A stretch of 64,000 bases of DNA. Origin: Kribbella qitaiheensis. GTDB lineage: Bacteria > Actinomycetota > Actinomycetes > Propionibacteriales > Kribbellaceae. The stretch spans positions 3,968,001 to 4,032,000 of the forward strand of contig NZ_CP043661.1 of the NCBI RefSeq assembly GCF_014217565.1, given 5' to 3'. The notes beneath the pieces were generated by a model. It saw nothing but the letters and a program-made list of their open reading frames with translations, was not told where the DNA came from and did not search any database. Positions 18,368-27,461 of the stretch are shown here, piece after piece (position 1 is the first letter of the stretch; each line of letters begins with the position of its first letter). A program made the translations under genes and the position numbers.

Positions 18368-20238
18368 CGCGTGGCCACCGGCAGCCAGGCGCTGACTGTC
18401 GCTCCATCGCCGGGGCTGGACCTGATGCTCAACGTGCCGTTGTGGATGCGGACCCGCTCCTGCATGCCGGTCAGGCCGTGCCGGCCGTCCGGGCGGGTGG
18501 CCGGATCGAAGCCTTGCCCGTCGTCGACCACCTGGACCGCAACGCCCGTCTCGCCTCGCTCGATCAGGATCTTGGCCCCGTCCGCCTTCGCGTGCTTCGC
18601 CACATTGGTGAGCGCCTCCTGGACCAGCCGGTACGCCGTGAGCTGGATCCCGTCCGGAACGCCGTCGGTGCTCCCCCGGAGCTCGAACTCCACCGGCAGG
18701 CCCTGATCCGACAGGCTCTTCGCGAGCGGGCCGAGGTCGTCCAGACCCGGCTGCGGACTCAACGCCGGATCCGGCACTCCCGCCGCATCCCGCAAGGCCG
18801 ACAGCATCCGGTCCAACTCCCCCAGAGCCCTCCGGCCGGCATCCCCGATCCGCTGGAATCCGGCCAGCGCGTCCGCGTCTCCGCGCTTGAGCAGATCCGG
18901 CCCGGTCTCGGCCTGGATCACCATCAGGTTCACCGCATGCGCCACCACGTCGTGCAGGTCCCGGGCGATGTGCGACCGTTCCGTCAGTACGACCTGTGCC
19001 GCGTCCTGCTCCACCGCCCGCTGCTCGAGCTCCGCCTCGCGCGCCGCGGCCGAGCGGTTCCGGCGATTGAGCCGGGCGAGCACACCGACAAAGACCGCCA
19101 GCACGAGGATCAGCGACAATGTGATCGGCCACTGGCGATCCACCATCTCTTCGTAGATGGTGTTGTGCAGCCTGTTGTCCGGTGGATCGTGCATGTCGCC
19201 GGAGGTCAGGTACTGACGCTTGAGGGCAGGGAAGATCAGCACCATCTGCGGGTAGCGGATCACGGTGGCGATCGCCGGCGCCGCAGCCAGCACAACCGTT
19301 GCGACCGGCAACGAAAAACGCAGGGCCCGTCCGGTGGCAAGCGAGTACAGAGCGATCGCCAGCGCCCCCAGCACGGTCCAGCACTCGAACATCTGCCAGT
19401 AGGCGACCATCGCGCCGGCCATCAGCAGAGCAACCGGTACTACGGGCCGGCGGCGCCGGAGTACGAGCGTGAGTGCCGTGGCCGCGACCGCGCAGGGCAT
19501 CCACTTCGGCGCGCTCCACCAGTTCCCGACGACCTGGTCATGCCGGATCTCCAGCAGGACGACGGAGGCGGCAACGAAGGCGAGCACGGTGTCGAGGGCC
19601 CACACTCGATCCTTGTCCAGCAGGAAGACTCGCAGGTCGTCCAGCCGCTCGCCGGCGGTCCGCAATGTCGGTGGCACCGCGCCTCGCCGCCAGTAGGCCA
19701 CCGCTGCCAGTCCGATCAGCAGCAGCAGCGCCGCCAGCCACCAACGCCACGGCATCGCCTGGATCTGGTCGTACCGGTGCTGGGTGAGCCCGGAGGTCGT
19801 CTCCACGACTCCGTCCTTGTCGGTGAACCGGGAGTAGATCGATGGATAGGCCCAGTTCAGCAGACTCACCCACTTGCTCGCGGCAACCACAGTCAGCCCG
19901 GCTACCGCGAGCGTCGTGGCCACTGCGGTGCCCAGCCGGCAGCGGGTCGGCAGCGACCACAGCGCGAGAGCGCAGCCGGCCAGCAAAACCCAGCTGAGCT
20001 GGCCGAGCAGGAGCGACCCGATCGAGCCAGCAGCCAAGCCGACCGCGGCCAGCACGGGATCCACCCGACGGACAGCGATCAAGGCGGGCGCCAGCGCGAC
20101 AAACACCGGCAGCGCCAGCCGCGCGTGCTGCCAACTCTCGGCGATCTGGACGATCCGAAACTGGGTGACGGCCAGCCCGATGACAGCCAGTACCAAGTCG
20201 GCAGACCTGCCCGTCAAAGCAGTGCGCAGGGTGCTCAT
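18364..20238 (-). CDS. Sensor histidine kinase (HisKA_3), first of a tandem pair
   Basis: This 624-residue membrane kinase is a paralogue of the next gene. It has a multi-helix N-terminal block (about 12-115), a soluble stretch rich in Tyr/Asp, a second membrane block (about 195-300), a last transmembrane helix near 375-395 and a short coiled coil (AAAREAELEQRAVEQDAA). The H-box ARDLHDVVAHAVN and the catalytic domain (LVQEALTNVAKHA, DDGQGFDP) follow. The kinase core is nearly identical to that of the neighbour while the sensor region has diverged. It is the first gene of a three-gene operon ending in the response regulator. Confidence 0.93.
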   Translation of the reverse strand: MSTLRTALTGRSADLVLAVIGLAVTQFRIVQIAESWQHARLALPVFVALAPALIAVRRVDPVLAAVGLAAGSIGSLLLGQLSWVLLAGCALALWSLPTRCRLGTAVATTLAVAGLTVVAASKWVSLLNWAYPSIYSRFTDKDGVVETTSGLTQHRYDQIQAMPWRWWLAALLLLIGLAAVAYWRRGAVPPTLRTAGERLDDLRVFLLDKDRVWALDTVLAFVAASVVLLEIRHDQVVGNWWSAPKWMPCAVAATALTLVLRRRRPVVPVALLMAGAMVAYWQMFECWTVLGALAIALYSLATGRALRFSLPVATVVLAAAPAIATVIRYPQMVLIFPALKRQYLTSGDMHDPPDNRLHNTIYEEMVDRQWPITLSLILVLAVFVGVLARLNRRNRSAAAREAELEQRAVEQDAAQVVLTERSHIARDLHDVVAHAVNLMVIQAETGPDLLKRGDADALAGFQRIGDAGRRALGELDRMLSALRDAAGVPDPALSPQPGLDDLGPLAKSLSDQGLPVEFELRGSTDGVPDGIQLTAYRLVQEALTNVAKHAKADGAKILIERGETGVAVQVVDDGQGFDPATRPDGRHGLTGMQERVRIHNGTLSIRSSPGDGATVSAWLPVATR

Positions 20239-20355
20239 CCGTCGGCCGCGGCGATAGGCCTGCGCCCTAAAGCAGCCGGAAGCTCGGCCCGGGCCCGGGC
20301 AGGCGCGATCTCTCCGCTCACCCGTTCATTCTGGGGTCCGGCAGGGGCCAGGGCC

Positions 20356-20373
20356 GTCACTCTTTGGAGTGAC
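20356..20373. promoter_or_regulatory. Candidate operator dyad between sensor-kinase operon and GT87 gene
   Basis: GTCACTC-TTTG-GAGTGAC is a perfect inverted repeat in the 226-bp divergent intergenic region (20239-20464). It is a plausible autoregulatory site for the NarL-type regulator or a promoter-proximal operator of either gene. A TTGACG near 20428 could be a -35 element for the rightward gene. Confidence 0.4.
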
Positions 20374-20464
20374 ACCTGTGCGTGGCGACTCATCCGTTTC
20401 ACTGACCACAGTCGGCACTTGACGGCGATGTGGCGGCAGGGGTGCAGCGGCGAGGGTCGGAAAC

Positions 20465-21793
20465 ATGACGATAAGTCCCGTTCGACCGACACCTGAACCG
20501 GCTCCTGACAGACCCTTGGTCACGGCCGGCCGCAGCACCCCTACGGCACCGCTGTTCTCGGCTGTGACCGTCCGGATCACCCGCCGCCCGGTGCTGGCCT
20601 TGAGCCTGGCCGCGGCGGCATTCCTCGTCATTTGCGCCTGGAGTTGGTCACCGACCTCCCTGCAGTACGACCTCCGTGTGTATGTCGTGTCCGCGCGAGC
20701 CTTCTTGCACGGCCAGGACATCTACACCGCTCACCTCGCGTTTCCGAAGGACATGGCGCTCGGATTCACCTACCCACCGTTCGCCGCACTGGTCTTCGCG
20801 CCGATCGCGCTGCTCAGCACCGGGGCAGGCCGCGCAGTGATGACACTGACCTCTGCCATGGCCCTGCTGGTCAGCGGGACAGCTACGGTCCGTGCTATTC
20901 GTCCCCAGTGGTCCACCTATCGAGTGATGGCGTCCGGCCTGGCTCTAGGCGCTGCCGGACTCGCGCTGGAGCCGGTGCGCTCCTCGTTCGACCTGGGCCA
21001 GATCAACCTGGTTCTGCTCGCCATGCTGCTGGTGGATCTGCTCGGGCACCTACCGCGCCGGTTCCGCGGCGTACTGGTCGGCGTGGCAACAGGGATCAAG
21101 CTCACGCCAGGAATCTTCATCATCTACTTGCTGGTGACACGGCGGTACCGGGAAGCGGCCACTGCTTCGGCCGCGACCGTGGGGACGATGGTGCTCGGCG
21201 CAGTGGCGATGCCGGACGCGTCGCGGCAGTTCTGGGGGCATTTCATCTTCGACCCGAGCCGCCCCGGCGCGACCCACTTCATCAGCAATCAGGCCTTGCG
21301 TGGCGTATTCGCACGACTGGCGGGCGGGATCCAGGGCATCGGCCCGGCCTGGCTGCTCGCAGTCGCCATCACCTGCGCAGTCGGCTTCCTGGCGGCGCGG
21401 CGTGCGTACGACCGTGGCTACCTGCTGGAGTCCATCCTGCTCACGGCCACAGTCGGGCTACTCGTGTCACCGATCTCCTGGACCGGCCACTGGGTCTGGG
21501 CAATCCCGGCTTGCGCCCTGCTCTGGACGCGCGCAGTAGAGGCCTACCAAGCCGGCGGCGTCCGCACTGCCCGCTTCCGCGTACTGGCCGGGCTCGCTGC
21601 CCTCTGGACGGTCACGATGGCTGTCGGCCTGCCCTGGCGTGCGCCGTACCTGAGTGACAAGGAGTACCACCACCACGGCTTCCAGCTCTTCGTCGGCAAC
21701 TCCTACGCCGTCTGTGCGGTCGCCCTACTGCTCGCGGCCGCCTACGAGTTTCGGCGGAAGGGCGCGAATCTTCTTAGTGGTTCAGGGTTTTGA
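20465..21793 (+). CDS. GT87-family membrane mannosyltransferase
   Basis: This 442-residue polytopic protein (about 10-12 hydrophobic segments) belongs to the DUF2029/GT87 family of polyprenyl-phosphomannose-dependent alpha-mannosyltransferases. Hallmarks are an acidic residue in the first extracytoplasmic loop (QYDLRVYVVSARAFLHGQDIYT), FTYPPFAALVFAP, and GQINLVLLAMLLVDL. The start ATG is preceded by GAGGG at a good distance. Such enzymes build mannosylated cell-envelope glycolipids or glycans on the outer face of the membrane. The acceptor is not evident from context. Its 3' end overlaps the convergent acetyltransferase by 20 bp. Confidence 0.85.
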   Translation: MTISPVRPTPEPAPDRPLVTAGRSTPTAPLFSAVTVRITRRPVLALSLAAAAFLVICAWSWSPTSLQYDLRVYVVSARAFLHGQDIYTAHLAFPKDMALGFTYPPFAALVFAPIALLSTGAGRAVMTLTSAMALLVSGTATVRAIRPQWSTYRVMASGLALGAAGLALEPVRSSFDLGQINLVLLAMLLVDLLGHLPRRFRGVLVGVATGIKLTPGIFIIYLLVTRRYREAATASAATVGTMVLGAVAMPDASRQFWGHFIFDPSRPGATHFISNQALRGVFARLAGGIQGIGPAWLLAVAITCAVGFLAARRAYDRGYLLESILLTATVGLLVSPISWTGHWVWAIPACALLWTRAVEAYQAGGVRTARFRVLAGLAALWTVTMAVGLPWRAPYLSDKEYHHHGFQLFVGNSYAVCAVALLLAAAYEFRRKGANLLSGSGF

Positions 21794-22319
21794 AGTCGGC
21801 CGCGCGGATCCGGTACACCTGCAGATTGAGGTCGTAGTACTTGTCGGTCTCGCCGACCCACTCCATCCCGAGCCGGCGGGAGGTGCCGATCGCGCGCTTG
21901 TTGTTCGGCCGGGCGACGGCGAACAGCTCGTCGACATCGTGGGTCTCGAAGGCCCAGCCCATCAGCGCCTTGCTCGCCTCGCTGGCGAACCCGTTGCCCC
22001 AGCTCGACGGCCTGAACTGCCAGCCGATCTCCAGGTCCTCCTCGTACGGCGGCAGCAGCCGGATCAGCAGCCCGCCGATCACCACGCCGTCCTCCTTGCG
22101 GACCACGGCCCAGCGCCCGGCCGGTACGACGAAGTTCGGCTGGGCCTCGATCCAGGCCTGCAGGATGACGCGCATCGTCGCCTCGTCGGTGACCTTCTCG
22201 ATCGCCGGCGACAACCACTGCGCCACATCAGCTGAGCCATAGATCTCCTGCGCGGCCTCAGCATCGTCTTCTACCCAGTCCCGGATCAGCAGCCGGTCGG
22301 TCTCCAAGGTGAGCGTCAC
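21774..22319 (-). CDS. GNAT acetyltransferase, RimJ/RimL type
   Basis: The product is 181 residues from a GTG at 22319 (VTLTLETDRLLIRDW); the open frame continues upstream but through a terminator-like stem, so that extension is rejected. RimJ/RimL features are ETDRLLIRDW at the N-terminus, EIGWQFRPSSWGNGFASEA (acetyl-CoA pyrophosphate loop) near residue 120 and ARPNNKRAIGTSRRLGMEWVG near 150. Such proteins acetylate protein N-termini or small amines. It lies downstream of the hsp operon but is separated from it by a strong hairpin. Confidence 0.85.
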   Translation of the reverse strand: MTLTLETDRLLIRDWVEDDAEAAQEIYGSADVAQWLSPAIEKVTDEATMRVILQAWIEAQPNFVVPAGRWAVVRKEDGVVIGGLLIRLLPPYEEDLEIGWQFRPSSWGNGFASEASKALMGWAFETHDVDELFAVARPNNKRAIGTSRRLGMEWVGETDKYYDLNLQVYRIRAADFKTLNH

Positions 22320-22367
22320 CTCGCCAGCGTACGGCCGGAGCAAGGCAGCGGGACCGAAACGCTGGGA

Positions 22368-22399
22368 AGCCCTCGGACCCGGGGTTGGGTCCGAGGGCT
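22368..22399. terminator. Terminator of the dnaK-grpE-dnaJ-hspR operon
   Basis: AGCCCTCGGACCC and its complement make a perfect 13-bp stem with a 6-nt loop, about 110 bp beyond the hspR stop on the leftward strand. Confidence 0.75.
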
Positions 22400-22431
22400 C
22401 GGCCGGAGGCGTCGTTTGGGGGTGACTACCT

Positions 22432-22504
22432 CCGGTCCCGGGGACACCGTGGGGGGATGGGGTGTCTCCGGGGAACCGGAAACCTCGGGTATCGAGGCTT
22501 CCGG
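22432..22504. other. Two further hairpins just downstream of hspR
   Basis: A long imperfect stem pairs 22432-22448 with 22461-22479 (core GGACACC with GGTGTC). A second stem pairs CCGGAAACCTCG (22476-22487) with 22493-22504 with one mismatch. They overlap by four bases and so may compete. Together with the stem at 22368 they fill the 188-bp gap; processing or transcript-stability roles are possible. Confidence 0.55.
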
Positions 22505-22507
22505 AGG

Positions 22508-22963
22508 TCAGTGCCGCCCGAGTTCGAGCGGCTGGGTGCGGATCCACCGGGTGGTGGTCTGCTGCCGGCCCATCGCGATCACGTCGCCTGCCGGACCGGC
22601 CGAGAAGACCCGGCTGTTGGTGTGCTGGCGGGAGATGCCGACACCGCGTTGCACTTCGGCAAGCAGCTGGTTCACCCGCCTGCGCAGATCTTCTACTTCC
22701 GACTGTAGCTCGAGGATGTGCTGAATTCCCGCGAGGTTCACACCGTCTTCCTGCGACAGGTGCTGGACGTAGCGCAGCTTCGCCACGTCGTACGCCGAGT
22801 AGCGCCGGCCGCGGCCGGACGCCCGGCTGGGCGTGACAAGCCCCAGCCGGTCGTACTGGCGCAACGTCTGCGGGTGCATGCCGGCCAACTGGGCCGCCAC
22901 CGAGATCACGTAGATCGGGGTGCGGTCGTCCCAGGTCGGCACCTGGCTGAACGGGATGCCCAT
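22508..22963 (-). CDS. hspR: Heat-shock repressor HspR (MerR family)
   Basis: The 151-residue repressor has the MerR-type helix-turn-helix (YVISVAAQLAGMHPQTLRQYDRLGLVTPSR), wing (RRYSAYDVAKLRYVQHLSQEDGVNLAGI) and a coiled-coil dimer segment (LELQSEVEDLRRRVNQLLAEVQ). As last gene of the dnaK operon it closes the usual loop in which HspR, with DnaK as co-repressor, binds HAIR boxes. Its start overlaps the dnaJ stop by one base. Its regulon here includes the dnaK operon and clpB. Confidence 0.96.
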   Translation of the reverse strand: MGIPFSQVPTWDDRTPIYVISVAAQLAGMHPQTLRQYDRLGLVTPSRASGRGRRYSAYDVAKLRYVQHLSQEDGVNLAGIQHILELQSEVEDLRRRVNQLLAEVQRGVGISRQHTNSRVFSAGPAGDVIAMGRQQTTTRWIRTQPLELGRH

Positions 22964-24144
22964 CAGGAACTCCCGAACAACCCGGCGCGCAGGTCGGGCT
23001 GGTCGGCCGCCGTGGAGAACTCCTGCAGCTTGACCCGCTGCTCGTCGCTCAACTCGTGCGGCACCTGTACCTCGATGGTGAGCAGCAGGTCGCCTCTGGT
23101 GCCGTCCCGCCGGGCCGATCCCTTACCGCGCACGCGCAGCTTGCTGCCGTTCGCGGTACCAGCCGGGATCCGCACCGTGACGGGAAGCCCGTCCAGGGTC
23201 GGAACCTTGATCTCGGCACCCAGCGCGGCCTCGGTGAAGCTCACCGGCACGGCCAGCGTCAGGTGCTCGCCCTGCCGCCCGAAGATCCGGTGCTGCTTCA
23301 CGTGCACGCTGACGTAGAGGTCGCCCGCGGGGCCACCCCGTTCGCCGGCCGCGCCCTTGCCCTTCAACCGGATCCGCTGGTTGTCCTGCACACCCGCCGG
23401 GATGCGGACCTGCATGGTCTTGCTCGACTGCCCGCGGCCGGAGCCGTGGCAGGTCTCACAAGGCTGGTCCACGACCAGACCGCGACCCTTGCACTCGGTG
23501 CACGGCTCGGTCATCGCGAAGACACCGCCCTGGACCGAGGTCTGCATGCCCGTGCCTTCGCACTTCAGGCAGACCTTCGGAACAGTCCCGTACTTCGCCC
23601 CGGTGCCGCGGCACGTCTTGCAGGGCTCATCACTGGTCATCCGCAGCGCGACAGTGACACCGTTGACGGCCTCGGCGAACTCGATCGTCGCCTCGGTCTC
23701 GATGTCGGCACCGCGCCGCGGCCGGGCCGTCGACGTGGTCGTCGTCCGGCCGGTGTTGCCGCCGCCGAACATGCCGCCCAGGATGTCGCCGAGGCCACCG
23801 CCACCGGTCGAGTTCGACCGGTTGAACAGGTCGCCGACATCGAAGCCGAAACCGCCCTGCCCGGCGCCGCCGGCGCCAGCGCTGCCCGGCATCCGGAACC
23901 CGCCACTGCCGAACAGCCGGCGCGCCTCGTCGTACTCCTTGCGCTTCTTGACGTCGCCGACGACGTCGTAAGCCTCGGAGACCTCTTTGAACTTGGCCTC
24001 GGCCGACGCGTCCCCGGCGTTCGAGTCCGGGTGGTACTTACGCGCCAGCTTGCGGTAGCTCTTCTTGATCTCGTCCGGCTCCGCGGTCTTGGAGACGCCG
24101 AGAACCTTGTAGAAGTCCTTCTCCAACCAGTCCTTCGTGCTCAT
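22963..24144 (-). CDS. dnaJ: Chaperone DnaJ
   Basis: The 393-residue co-chaperone stimulates DnaK ATPase. The J-domain is at 1-75 with the HPD triad (RKYHPDSNAG). A Gly/Phe-rich region spans about 80-125. A zinc-finger domain has four CxxCxGxG repeats (CKTCRGTG, CLKCEGTG, CTECKGRG, CETCHGSG). The C-terminal substrate-binding domain follows. It lies 27 bp after grpE and is coupled to hspR. This corresponds to the DnaJ1 type found in actinobacterial dnaK operons. Confidence 0.97.
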   Translation of the reverse strand: MSTKDWLEKDFYKVLGVSKTAEPDEIKKSYRKLARKYHPDSNAGDASAEAKFKEVSEAYDVVGDVKKRKEYDEARRLFGSGGFRMPGSAGAGGAGQGGFGFDVGDLFNRSNSTGGGGLGDILGGMFGGGNTGRTTTTSTARPRRGADIETEATIEFAEAVNGVTVALRMTSDEPCKTCRGTGAKYGTVPKVCLKCEGTGMQTSVQGGVFAMTEPCTECKGRGLVVDQPCETCHGSGRGQSSKTMQVRIPAGVQDNQRIRLKGKGAAGERGGPAGDLYVSVHVKQHRIFGRQGEHLTLAVPVSFTEAALGAEIKVPTLDGLPVTVRIPAGTANGSKLRVRGKGSARRDGTRGDLLLTIEVQVPHELSDEQRVKLQEFSTAADQPDLRAGLFGSS

Positions 24145-24171
24145 CGACGTCCCACCTCCTGACCGAATCGC

Positions 24172-24867
24172 TTACTCAGCGGGCTTTTCACTGGTGCCGG
24201 TCTCGTCGGCCGGCCCAGCATCGGGCAACTCTGTCGCCGGCAACTGCTCGGTCGGCTCGGAGACGGCCACCCGGGCCGCCCGCAGGATCCGCTCGCCGAG
24301 GCGGTACCCCGGCTGCATCACCAGCGTGGCGGTCGGACCGTCCACCTCGTCGGAATAGTTGTGCAGCAGGGCCTCGTGGATCCGCGGGTCGAACGCGTCG
24401 CCCACTTCCCCGTACTTCGTCAGGCCGAGCTTCTCGGTGACCCGCTCGACCGATTCGGCCACCGCCTTGAACGCGCCTTCGAGCTCACCCGCGTCGCGGG
24501 CCCGGCCGATGTCGTCCAGGGTCTGCAGCAACTCGGTCAGCACCGACCCGATGACGACCTCGCGGTTCGCCACCCGGTCGCGGTCCACCCGGCGCTTGTA
24601 GTTCACGTACTCCGCCTGCAACCGCTGCAGGTCGGCGGTACGTTCCGCCAGGGCTTCGGTCAGCAGGGCCTCCTGCGCGGACGGCCCGATCAGGTCCGAG
24701 GGATCCCGCGGCGGCTGGGCGCCCGGCGTACCGGGTGCGGGCCCGCCACCCGCGGGGGCCTCGGAAGGCTCCCGCATGTTGCCGGTCTCCGGATCGATCC
24801 GGCGCTTGTCGCGGATGACGGGGTCGCCGTCACCGAACTCGCTGCCAGGATTGGAACGATCGGTCAC
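24172..24867 (-). CDS. grpE: Nucleotide exchange factor GrpE
   Basis: The 231-residue protein has a disordered proline/glycine-rich N-terminal extension of about 70 residues, then the long helix ([27 protein letters not shown]) and the C-terminal beta domain ([32 protein letters not shown]). It releases ADP from DnaK. The start overlaps the dnaK stop by 4 nt. Confidence 0.96.
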   Translation of the reverse strand: MTDRSNPGSEFGDGDPVIRDKRRIDPETGNMREPSEAPAGGGPAPGTPGAQPPRDPSDLIGPSAQEALLTEALAERTADLQRLQAEYVNYKRRVDRDRVANREVVIGSVLTELLQTLDDIGRARDAGELEGAFKAVAESVERVTEKLGLTKYGEVGDAFDPRIHEALLHNYSDEVDGPTATLVMQPGYRLGERILRAARVAVSEPTEQLPATELPDAGPADETGTSEKPAE

Positions 24868-26732
24868 TTGGTGTCCTCAGGCTTGGAATCCTGCGGGCGG
24901 TCCTCGTCCACGATCTCGGCGTCGACCACGTCGTCGTCGGTGTTCGCGCTCGGGCCGTCTTCGGTCGAGGTGCTCTCGTCCGACGTCCCGGCTGCCTGAG
25001 CGTTCGCGTACATCGCGGCGCCCATCTTCTGGCTGGACTGGGCGAGCTTCTCCGACCCAGCCTTGATCGCGTCGTCGTCGGTGCCCTCGAGCGCCTTCTT
25101 CAGCTCCTCGACGCCGTCCTTGACCTCGGTCTTGACGTCGTCGGGGACCTTGTCCTCGTTCTCCTGCAGGAACTTCTCGGTCTGGTAGACCAAGCCCTCC
25201 GCCTGGTTGCGGGACTCGACGGCCTCGCGGCGCAGCCGGTCCTCCTCGGCGTACTGCTCGGCGTCCTTGACCATCTGGTCGATGTCGGTCTTCGGCAGCG
25301 CGGAGCCACCGGTCACCGTCATCCGCTGCTCCTTGCCGGTGGCCAGGTCCTTGGCGTTCACGTGCACGATGCCGTTCGCGTCGATGTCGAAGGTGACCTC
25401 GATCTGCGGCACGTTCCGCGGCGCCGGCGGCAGGCCGGTCAGCTCGAAGTTGCCGAGCGACTTGTTGTCGCGGGCCATCTCGCGCTCGCCCTGGTAGACC
25501 TGGATCATCACCGACGGCTGGTTGTCCTCGGCCGTGGTGAAGATCTCCGAACCCTTGGTCGGGATCGTGGTGTTGCGCTCGATGATCTTGGTGAACACGC
25601 CACCCTTGGTCTCGATGCCCAGGCTCAGCGGGGTCACGTCGAGCAGCAGGACGTCCTTGACCTCACCCTTCAGCACACCGGCCTGCAGACTGGCGCCGAC
25701 GGCGACGACCTCGTCCGGGTTGACGCCCTTGTTCGGGTCCTTGCCACCGGTCAGTTCCTTGACCAGCTCGGCGACCGCGGGCATCCGGGTCGAACCACCG
25801 ACGAGGATGACGTGGTCGACCTTCGACACGTCCACGCCGGCGTCCTTGATGACGGCCTTGAACGGCGCGCGGGCGCGCTCGAGCAGGTCGTTGGTCAGCT
25901 TCTGGAACTCGGCCCGGGAGAGCTTCTCCTCCAGGTGCAGCGGGCCGGAGTCGGTCAGGCTCAGGTACGGAAGGTGGATGGAGGTCTCGGCGGCGCTGGA
26001 GAGCTCGATCTTGGCCTTCTCGGCGGCCTCCTGGAGGCGCTGCATGGCCATCTTGTCGCCGGACAGGTCGGTGCCGTTCTTGTTCTTGAACTGCTTGACC
26101 AGCCACTCGACGATGCGCAGGTCCCAGTCGTCACCACCGAGGTGGTTGTCACCGCTGGTCGCCTTCACCTCGAAGACGCCGTCACCGATCTCCAGCAGCG
26201 ACACGTCGAAGGTGCCGCCACCGAGGTCGAAGACCAGGATGGTCTGCTCGGTGCCCTTGTCCAGGCCGTACGCCAGCGCGGCCGCGGTGGGCTCGTTGAC
26301 GATCCGGTGCACGTTCAGACCGGCGATCTCGCCGGCCTCCTTGGTGGCCTGGCGCTGCGCGTCGGAGAAGTAGGCCGGCACGGTGATGACCGCGTCCGTG
26401 ACCTGCTCCCCGAGGTACGCCTCGGCGTCCCGCTTCAGCTTCTGCAGCACGAAGGCGCTGATCTGCTGCGGGGTGAACTTCTTGCCGTCGATGCTGACGT
26501 TCCAGTCCTCGCCCATGTGGCGCTTGACGGACCGGATCGTGCGGTCGACGTTCGTGGTGGCCTGGCGCTTGGCCACCTCGCCGACCAGGACCTCGCCGTT
26601 CTTGGCGAAGGCCACGACCGAGGGCGTCGTACGCGCTCCCTCGGCGTTGGGGATGACGGTGGGCTCGCCACCTTCCAGTACGGCGATGACAGAGTTCGTC
26701 GTACCGAGATCGATACCGACCGCGCGGGCCAT
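24864..26732 (-). CDS. dnaK: Chaperone DnaK (Hsp70)
   Basis: The 622-residue Hsp70 begins at the ATG 26732 ([17 protein letters not shown]), preceded by GGAGG; an in-frame extension upstream runs through the HAIR-box promoter and is rejected. The ATPase domain shows [19 protein letters not shown] and GGSTRMP. The interdomain linker is [16 protein letters not shown], and the substrate-binding domain and acidic tail (ending [12 protein letters not shown]) follow. It is first gene of the HspR-controlled operon dnaK-grpE-dnaJ-hspR. Confidence 0.98.
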   Translation of the reverse strand: MARAVGIDLGTTNSVIAVLEGGEPTVIPNAEGARTTPSVVAFAKNGEVLVGEVAKRQATTNVDRTIRSVKRHMGEDWNVSIDGKKFTPQQISAFVLQKLKRDAEAYLGEQVTDAVITVPAYFSDAQRQATKEAGEIAGLNVHRIVNEPTAAALAYGLDKGTEQTILVFDLGGGTFDVSLLEIGDGVFEVKATSGDNHLGGDDWDLRIVEWLVKQFKNKNGTDLSGDKMAMQRLQEAAEKAKIELSSAAETSIHLPYLSLTDSGPLHLEEKLSRAEFQKLTNDLLERARAPFKAVIKDAGVDVSKVDHVILVGGSTRMPAVAELVKELTGGKDPNKGVNPDEVVAVGASLQAGVLKGEVKDVLLLDVTPLSLGIETKGGVFTKIIERNTTIPTKGSEIFTTAEDNQPSVMIQVYQGEREMARDNKSLGNFELTGLPPAPRNVPQIEVTFDIDANGIVHVNAKDLATGKEQRMTVTGGSALPKTDIDQMVKDAEQYAEEDRLRREAVESRNQAEGLVYQTEKFLQENEDKVPDDVKTEVKDGVEELKKALEGTDDDAIKAGSEKLAQSSQKMGAAMYANAQAAGTSDESTSTEDGPSANTDDDVVDAEIVDEDRPQDSKPEDTK

Positions 26733-26750
26733 GTGCGTTACCTCCACGAA

Positions 26751-26771
26751 GTTGAGTGATGCAGACTCAAT
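26751..26771. promoter_or_regulatory. Proximal HAIR element upstream of dnaK
   Basis: GTTGAGT-N7-ACTCAAT matches the HspR consensus at six of seven positions in each arm. It lies 18 bp before the dnaK start, so bound HspR would block the transcription start or early elongation. Confidence 0.9.
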
Positions 26772-26824
26772 GTTGCCTCTCCGAGGGTCCGGATTCAAAT
26801 CCGGACCTCGTCCGGTTCGGCAGA

Positions 26825-26845
26825 CTTGAGTTCACCTGGCTCAAC
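26825..26845. promoter_or_regulatory. Distal HAIR element upstream of dnaK
   Basis: CTTGAGT-N7-GCTCAAC, 74 bp from the proximal box centre to centre (about seven helical turns). The arms are the same as in the clpB HAIR box at 15659. The pair suggests cooperative HspR binding around the dnaK promoter. Confidence 0.88.
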
Positions 26846-26971
26846 ATTGCCGCACCGCCGGGTCATTCCCAACCCCGGGTCCGGATTTTCGGGGATTCAC
26901 CAGGGACATGCGGCGTACTGCCCTGATCAGACCCCTGCCGCGGAAGGCACCGCGCGTGGGAAGGTGTGCTC

Positions 26972-27457
26972 GTGAAACTCCGCCCCATGACCTCTGCCGA
27001 CGAGCCGGCCGTGCTCGCGCTGAACGCAGCCGCGGTCGAGCAGACGGACCCGCTGGGCCCCGACCGGCTGGACTGGCTCCGGCTGATCGCTGCCCATGCC
27101 GCCGTGGTGGAGATCGAGGACGAGGTCGCCGCCTTCGTCCTCACCTTCGCCCCCGGCTCCGCCCATGACAGCCTCGACTTCCAATGGTTCAACGCGACCT
27201 ACGCGGACCGGTTCCTGCACCTGGACCGGATCGTCGTCGCCGAGAAGCACCGCCGGCAGGGCATCGCCACCGGCGTCTACCGGGCCGTCGAACGCTCGGC
27301 CAAACCCTTCGACCGCCTCGTCAGCCGGGTCCAGTCCGATCCGCCCGACGTCCCCTCGCTCGCCTTCCACGCCGCCCGCGGCTTCGTCGAGGTGGGCAAG
27401 CTCCGCCGCCCGAACCACACCACCAGCGCCATGCTCTCCAAGGAACTGTCCGAATAG
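26972..27457 (+). CDS. GNAT-family acetyltransferase
   Basis: The product is about 161 residues from the GTG at 26972 (VKLRPMTSADEPA), chosen because GGGAAGG ends 7 nt before it; another GTG at 26966 is too close to that site. The GNAT core is clear: FLHLDRIVVAEKHRRQGIATGVYRAVE (acetyl-CoA loop, residues of about 88-114) and LAFHAARGFVEVGKLRR near the end. The substrate is unknown. It is convergent with the phosphoribosyltransferase gene, with only 4 bp between the stops. Confidence 0.87.
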   Translation: MKLRPMTSADEPAVLALNAAAVEQTDPLGPDRLDWLRLIAAHAAVVEIEDEVAAFVLTFAPGSAHDSLDFQWFNATYADRFLHLDRIVVAEKHRRQGIATGVYRAVERSAKPFDRLVSRVQSDPPDVPSLAFHAARGFVEVGKLRRPNHTTSAMLSKELSE

Positions 27458-27461
27458 TCCC

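Noticed and set aside
22320-22547. N-terminal extension of the RimJ/RimL-type acetyltransferase
   Set aside because: The extension would be Pro/Gly-rich and run through the hsp-operon terminator; the GNAT fold begins at the GTG 22319.
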